Below, one piece after another: positions 60,232 through 64,000 of a DNA stretch of 64,000 bases. Below the pieces are notes generated by a model that saw only the letters and a program-made list of their open reading frames with translations, had not been told where the DNA came from and did not search any database. Made by a program: the position numbers and the translations under genes. Each line of letters begins with the position of its first letter. Positions within the stretch are counted from its first letter, which is position 1. The DNA comes from JAFAZJ01 sp050183765 (lineage in GTDB: Bacteria; Pseudomonadota; Alphaproteobacteria; Reyranellales; Reyranellaceae). The stretch lies in NCBI GenBank assembly GCA_050183765.1, contig JBFXAZ010000011.1:13240-77239 (forward strand), written 5' to 3'.

Positions 60232-60870
60232 ATGCCGACGACACTGAGCGGCGAATCCAATGCGACCCTGCCGCAGGTCACCGTCTACACCTCGGGCTCG
60301 GGCACCTACACCGTGCCGGTCAATGCGCGCTGGCTGCGCGTCCGCGGTGTCGGCGGCGGCGGTGGCGGCCAGGGCTCGGGCACCTCGCCGGGCGCCGGCA
60401 CGAACGGCGGCAACACGACGTTCGGCTCGCTGACCGGCAATGGCGGCACGAGGGGCGGTGCCTCCAGCACCACCGGCGGCGCGGGCGGCACGGCCTCGGG
60501 CGGCGACCGCAACGTCACCGGCACCCAGGGCGGCGACGGCAGCCTCGGCTACAGCTACCAGGATGGCGGCCTGGGCGGCGGCACACCGCTGGGCAACCCG
60601 GTGGCCAACCCGGCATCGCATCCCAGCGTGAACCCGCCGGCGAATACCGGCGTCGGCGGCGGCGGCGGGTCGGCCCACGATGTGGCCTCGCCCGGCGGCG
60701 GCGGGGGCGGTGGCGGCTACTTCGAGAAGATCATCGCGTCGCCGTCGGCGAGCTATTCGTACGCCGTCGGCAGTGGCGGCAGCGGCGGCTCGGCCGGCTC
60801 CGGCAGCGCGCAGAACCGCGCCGGCGCCGCCGGTGCCGCCGGCGTCCTCGTCGTCGAGGCGCACTTCTGA
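60232..60870 (+). CDS. Glycine-rich tail adhesin-like protein
   Basis: A 212-residue protein with a short N-terminal beta segment (VTVYTSGSGTYTVPVNARWL) and then long glycine-rich stretches (GVGGGGGGQGSGTSPGAG, GGGGGGGYFEKIIASPSAS, GSGGSGGSAGSGSAQ). It resembles the Gly-rich domains of phage fibre tips that bind receptors. The start abuts the preceding gene and its stop overlaps the next ATG. Confidence 0.7.
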   Translation: MPTTLSGESNATLPQVTVYTSGSGTYTVPVNARWLRVRGVGGGGGGQGSGTSPGAGTNGGNTTFGSLTGNGGTRGGASSTTGGAGGTASGGDRNVTGTQGGDGSLGYSYQDGGLGGGTPLGNPVANPASHPSVNPPANTGVGGGGGSAHDVASPGGGGGGGGYFEKIIASPSASYSYAVGSGGSGGSAGSGSAQNRAGAAGAAGVLVVEAHF

Positions 60871-61079
60871 TGGCGCGCGATCCCGACCTGATGCGCGATG
60901 TCGTCCGGCGGCTGCGCGCAACCGGCAGCCCGATCCATCCGCAGGACGCCATGGCGGCGATGGAAGGTCCCGGTGACGACGACGCGGTCCTGCGCGCCGC
61001 GCTGGGCGGCAGCGCCCAGGATCTGCAGACCGCCTTGGCAAGCCGCGTGGCCGCTGCGCGCGCCCGCGCCCGATCGTAA
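60870..61079 (+). CDS. Small phage hypothetical protein
   Basis: A 69-residue helical protein, MARDPDLMRDVVRRLRATGS and onward, ending in Arg/Ala-rich helices. The ATG overlaps the stop of the Gly-rich gene, showing translational coupling. The family is unknown. Confidence 0.55.
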   Translation: MARDPDLMRDVVRRLRATGSPIHPQDAMAAMEGPGDDDAVLRAALGGSAQDLQTALASRVAAARARARS

Positions 61080-61090
61080 GGGGCTAGGAC

Positions 61091-61708
61091 ATGACCTCCA
61101 TCGTCTCGATCTGCAATCTTGCGCTCTCGCGGCTGGGCACGCGGGCGACCATAGCGTCGCTCGACGAAGCCAGCACCGAGGCGCGGGTCTGCAAGGCCAA
61201 CTACGCCCAGACGCGCGACGAGCTGCTGCGGGCGTTCGACTGGAACTTCGCGCGTCGCGTCGAGACCCTGGCGCTGCGCAACGAGAGCCCGCCGAGCGGC
61301 TGGAGTTTCGCCTACAGCATGCCCAACAGATGCGCGCGCTTCCGCGGCATCTGGTCCGGACCAGGCCGGACCGGCGCGCCGGTCGATTGGGCGACCGGCG
61401 GTATCGCCGACAGCGGCGGCGGCGATGCGGTGGCGATCTTCACCAACCAATCGGAGGCCGAGGGCGTCTACACGCGCGTCATCGAGAACAGCGAGCTGTT
61501 CAGCGCCGGCTTCGTGGCGGCGTTGAGCTGGAGACTGGCCGAGGCCGTCGCGCTGCCGATCACCACCAAGGACTCGATCGCCGAGCTGATGGCCAGGCGC
61601 GCGCCGCTGAAGGCCGCCGAGAGCTTCGCCATGGATGCCAACGAGGGCATCAGCACGACGCATCGGCAGGTGCCCGACTTCCTGTCGGCGCGCGGCTACA
61701 CGGACTGA
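61091..61708 (+). CDS. Tail tubular/adaptor protein
   Basis: A 205-residue protein. VSICNLALSRLGTRATIASL, KANYAQTRDELLRAFDWNFA and YSMPNRCARFRGIWSGPGRT match the tail-tubular-protein-A-like adaptors (gp4-like) of podoviruses, which link the portal to the tail. It precedes the large tail gene with an eight-base spacing. Confidence 0.8.
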   Translation: MTSIVSICNLALSRLGTRATIASLDEASTEARVCKANYAQTRDELLRAFDWNFARRVETLALRNESPPSGWSFAYSMPNRCARFRGIWSGPGRTGAPVDWATGGIADSGGGDAVAIFTNQSEAEGVYTRVIENSELFSAGFVAALSWRLAEAVALPITTKDSIAELMARRAPLKAAESFAMDANEGISTTHRQVPDFLSARGYTD

Positions 61709-61716
61709 GCGCATCC

Positions 61717-63894
61717 ATGGCCACACCGCTGATCCAGCCGTCCTTCGCCGCCGGCGAGCTCGCGCCCGCGCTGCATGCGCGCGTCGATCTCGCCAAGTAC
61801 CATATCGGTCTCGCGACCTGCCTGAACTGGATGATCATGGCGCAGGGCGGGGCGCAGAACCGCCCGGGCACGCTGTGGGTCGGGCCGGCTTTCGACAGCA
61901 CCTATCGGTCGAGGCTGATCCCCTTCCAGTTCAACACGACGCAGGCCTACGCGCTGCTCTTCGGCGAGCAGAAGATGCGCGTGATCAAGGACGGCGGCTT
62001 CGTCACCGAGGCGGCGCAGACGATCACGGGCATCACGCAGGCGAACCCCGGCGTGGTCACGATCGCAGGCCACGGGTGGTCCAACGGCGACCTGGTCCAT
62101 ATCGAGGGCGTCGCCGGCATGAGCGAGATCAACGGCCGCTTCTTCACCGTGGCCGGCGTCACCACCGACACCTTCCAGCTCTCCGGCGTGGATACGAGCG
62201 GCTATACCGCCTACGGCTCGGGCGGCACCGCGGCGCGGGTCTATACGCTGGCCACGCCGTATGCCGCTGCCGACCTGCCGCGCCTGAAGTTCACCCAGTC
62301 GGCGGACACGATGACGCTGACCCATCCGGACTACGCGCCGCGCGATCTGACGCGCTCGGGGCATGCGAACTGGTCGCTCGACACCATCACCTTCGCCTCG
62401 GAGCAGGCGGCGCCCACGGGCGTGGCGGCGACGCCGTCCTCGGTGAGCGGCTCGACCGGCTGGAGCTACGTCGTGACCGCGATCAACGCGGACACTGGCG
62501 AGGAATCCCTGCCATCAGGCGCCGGCAACGCGACGTTCAAGGCCGAGTCGGCATGGGACGCCGGCGCCGGCGATCTCATCACCGTGACCTGGACGGATGC
62601 CGCGAACGCGGGCTCCTACAACGTCTACAAGCAGCGCAACGGCATCTATGGCTTCGTCGGCAATGCCGGCAGCGGTGCGACGGGCTTCAAGGACGACAAG
62701 ATCCGCGCCGACACGACGGACGCGCCGCCGGGTCAGCGCAATCCCTTCGACGGCGCCGACGAATGGCCCGGCTGCGCCAACTACCACGAGCAGCGCAAGT
62801 TCTTCGGCGGCTCGACCAACAAGCCGCAGACCATCTGGGCCACGGCCTCGGGCTCGTACAAGAACATGAACGTGTCGACCCCGACCCAGGACGACGACGC
62901 CATCACCCGCACCATCGCGTCGCGCCAGGTCAACGAGATCCGCCATCTGGTCAGCATGGGCGCGCTGGTCGTCTTCACGTCGGGCGCCGAGTGGATTTGC
63001 CGGCCGGGCAGCCAGTCCGACGTGCTGACGCCGGCCAACACCAATCTGCGGGCGCAATCGTATGCCGGTTCCAGCCACGCGCCGCCGATCGTGGTCAACG
63101 ACTCGATCCTGTTCGTGCAGGAGAAGGGCTCGATCGTGCGCGACCTGAAGTACCAGTTCGAAAGCGACGCCTGGACGGGCGTCGACCTGTCGGTGCTGGC
63201 TTCGCATCTGTTCGACGGCCATGCGATCGAGGAATGGGCCTGGGCGCAGGTGCCGCACAAGATCGTCTGGGCGGTGCGCAACGACGGCGTGCTGCTGGCG
63301 CTGACCTACATGCGCGAGCACGAGGTCTTCGCCTGGGCGCGGCACGTCACCGAAGGCATCGTCGAATCGGTGTGCACCATCGGCGAGGGCGACGAGGACG
63401 TGCCGTACCTCCTCGTCGCGCGCACCGTCGGCGGCCAGACCGTGCGCTATGTCGAGCGCCTGCAGAGCCGGCGCTTCGCGCGCCTGCGCGATGCCTGGTT
63501 CCTCGACTGCGCACTGGTCTATGACGGCAACAACACCGTGAACGACGACGTCCTGAAAATCATGGGCGCTGGCTACGGCATGGGTGATTCGGTGACCTTG
63601 CAGGCCACCGGACATGCGCCTTTCACCGCGGCGCTTGTCGGTCGCCAATACGAGCTGCGCGCGGCCGGCGAGACGGTGCGGGTGACCGTGACGGCCTATT
63701 CCGACGCCGACACGGTGACCGCTCACCTTGAGACCGACGCGCCGGCCGCGTTGCAGGACGTCGACACCGCCGACTGGGCGCTGCTGGCGAGCAGCGTCGG
63801 CAGCCTGTGGCATCTGGAGGGGCACACGGTCGACATCTCAGATCGGGTGAGTATTTCGGCAGGAAGAGCAGCATGGCGCCGACCGAACGGATGA
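61717..63894 (+). CDS. Large tail / stabilisation protein, 3' end broken by IS remnant
   Basis: The frame encodes 725 residues, of which the first about 707 are phage sequence. LIQPSFAAGELAPALHARVD, TCLNWMIMAQGGAQNRPGTL, and later SRQVNEIRHLVSMGALVVFT with IVVNDSILFVQEKGSIVRDL are typical of the podovirus stabilisation/tail tube B-like family. A fibronectin-like insert (TGWSYVVTAINADTGEESLP) lies near residue 250. After GHTVDI (near 63837) the frame runs into IS630 sequence and stops, so the C-terminal part is lost. Confidence 0.85.
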   Translation: MATPLIQPSFAAGELAPALHARVDLAKYHIGLATCLNWMIMAQGGAQNRPGTLWVGPAFDSTYRSRLIPFQFNTTQAYALLFGEQKMRVIKDGGFVTEAAQTITGITQANPGVVTIAGHGWSNGDLVHIEGVAGMSEINGRFFTVAGVTTDTFQLSGVDTSGYTAYGSGGTAARVYTLATPYAAADLPRLKFTQSADTMTLTHPDYAPRDLTRSGHANWSLDTITFASEQAAPTGVAATPSSVSGSTGWSYVVTAINADTGEESLPSGAGNATFKAESAWDAGAGDLITVTWTDAANAGSYNVYKQRNGIYGFVGNAGSGATGFKDDKIRADTTDAPPGQRNPFDGADEWPGCANYHEQRKFFGGSTNKPQTIWATASGSYKNMNVSTPTQDDDAITRTIASRQVNEIRHLVSMGALVVFTSGAEWICRPGSQSDVLTPANTNLRAQSYAGSSHAPPIVVNDSILFVQEKGSIVRDLKYQFESDAWTGVDLSVLASHLFDGHAIEEWAWAQVPHKIVWAVRNDGVLLALTYMREHEVFAWARHVTEGIVESVCTIGEGDEDVPYLLVARTVGGQTVRYVERLQSRRFARLRDAWFLDCALVYDGNNTVNDDVLKIMGAGYGMGDSVTLQATGHAPFTAALVGRQYELRAAGETVRVTVTAYSDADTVTAHLETDAPAALQDVDTADWALLASSVGSLWHLEGHTVDISDRVSISAGRAAWRRPNG

Positions 63895-64000
63895 CGCGGC
63901 GCACGGCGGGCCCTCTGTGGCTGCTGAGATTGTCCATGATGACAATGTCGCCGGGCTTCAGGGTCGGCAACAGGATGCGCTCGACGTAGGTGGTGAAGCT
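63839..64000 (-). mobile_element. IS630-family transposase remnant
   Basis: The minus strand encodes the DDE-domain piece TLKPGDIVIMDNLSSHRGPA followed by VRRVIRSVGAMLLFLPKYSP and DL, the IS630 signature that should continue NPIE. The match ends at that point (63839), so its 3' end is missing. The N-terminal part lies beyond the window. It abuts the phage tail gene. Confidence 0.8.

Overview
The window is high-GC DNA with dense, short-spaced genes. Its gene families (NRAMP/CopA/CsoR copper genes, ACR3/ArsJ arsenic genes, TPR-linked class III cyclase, Tat multicopper oxidase) and TANNNT-type -10 boxes fit an alphaproteobacterium, probably Rhodospirillales or Hyphomicrobiales; this placement is inference.

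Layout. (1) 1-6.8 kb: ordinary chromosomal genes, namely a PAS-rich sensor histidine kinase, a STAS-like protein, an MscS channel, small membrane proteins and an NRAMP transporter. (2) 6.8-14.1 kb: a copper-resistance block with a CopA P-type ATPase facing a CsoR repressor across two CsoR-type operators, then DUF305, CusF-like, multicopper oxidase, TolC-like, lipoprotein and Cys/His-rich genes on the minus strand. (3) 14.2-15.9 kb: a response regulator and an MFS carrier. (4) 16.1-28.4 kb: an arsenic island on the minus strand (ArsR, flavoprotein, ACR3, an RND pump pair, an ArsR-ArsC fusion, GAPDH and ArsJ). GAPDH and ArsJ make and export 1-arseno-3-phosphoglycerate; ArsC and ACR3 handle arsenate reduction and arsenite export. 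(5) 28.4-35.1 kb: a possible NlpC/P60-like protein, a Fic protein and a type III restriction-modification pair (Mod, Res). (6) 35.2-39.8 kb: a repeat array, a P-loop kinase, MFS, and small secreted or regulatory proteins. (7) 40.1 kb to the end: scattered structural genes of a Bordetella BPP-1-like podovirus (TerS, TerL, head-tail connector, Bbp19-like, scaffold, capsid, Bbp16-like cement, tail genes), interrupted by accessory genes. The last tail gene is cut by an IS630 remnant.

The most notable discovery is a set of eight near-identical promoters on the plus strand (35145 to 57818). Each has CGAC, then exactly 5 bases later TAGGGGCRGAAAT, then exactly 22 bases to a TANNNT box. In seven of eight an ATG lies 5-7 bases beyond that box, so the transcripts should be leaderless. 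They precede both TerL copies, TerS, the connector, the scaffold and capsid units, a small conserved phage protein and a repeat-encoded ORF. They look like a regulon driven by one dedicated activator or sigma factor, with the structural genes split into separately promoted units rather than one late operon.

Other highlights: a peroxiredoxin-like gene whose in-frame TGA replaces the catalytic cysteine and is followed by a bacterial SECIS-like hairpin (a probable selenoprotein); a truncated TerL duplicate followed by an AT-richer cargo set of three proteins with HEPN-like RN-x-x-x-H motifs and a DUF2513 protein; and four copies of a 100-101 bp palindromic repeat, one inside the phage region.
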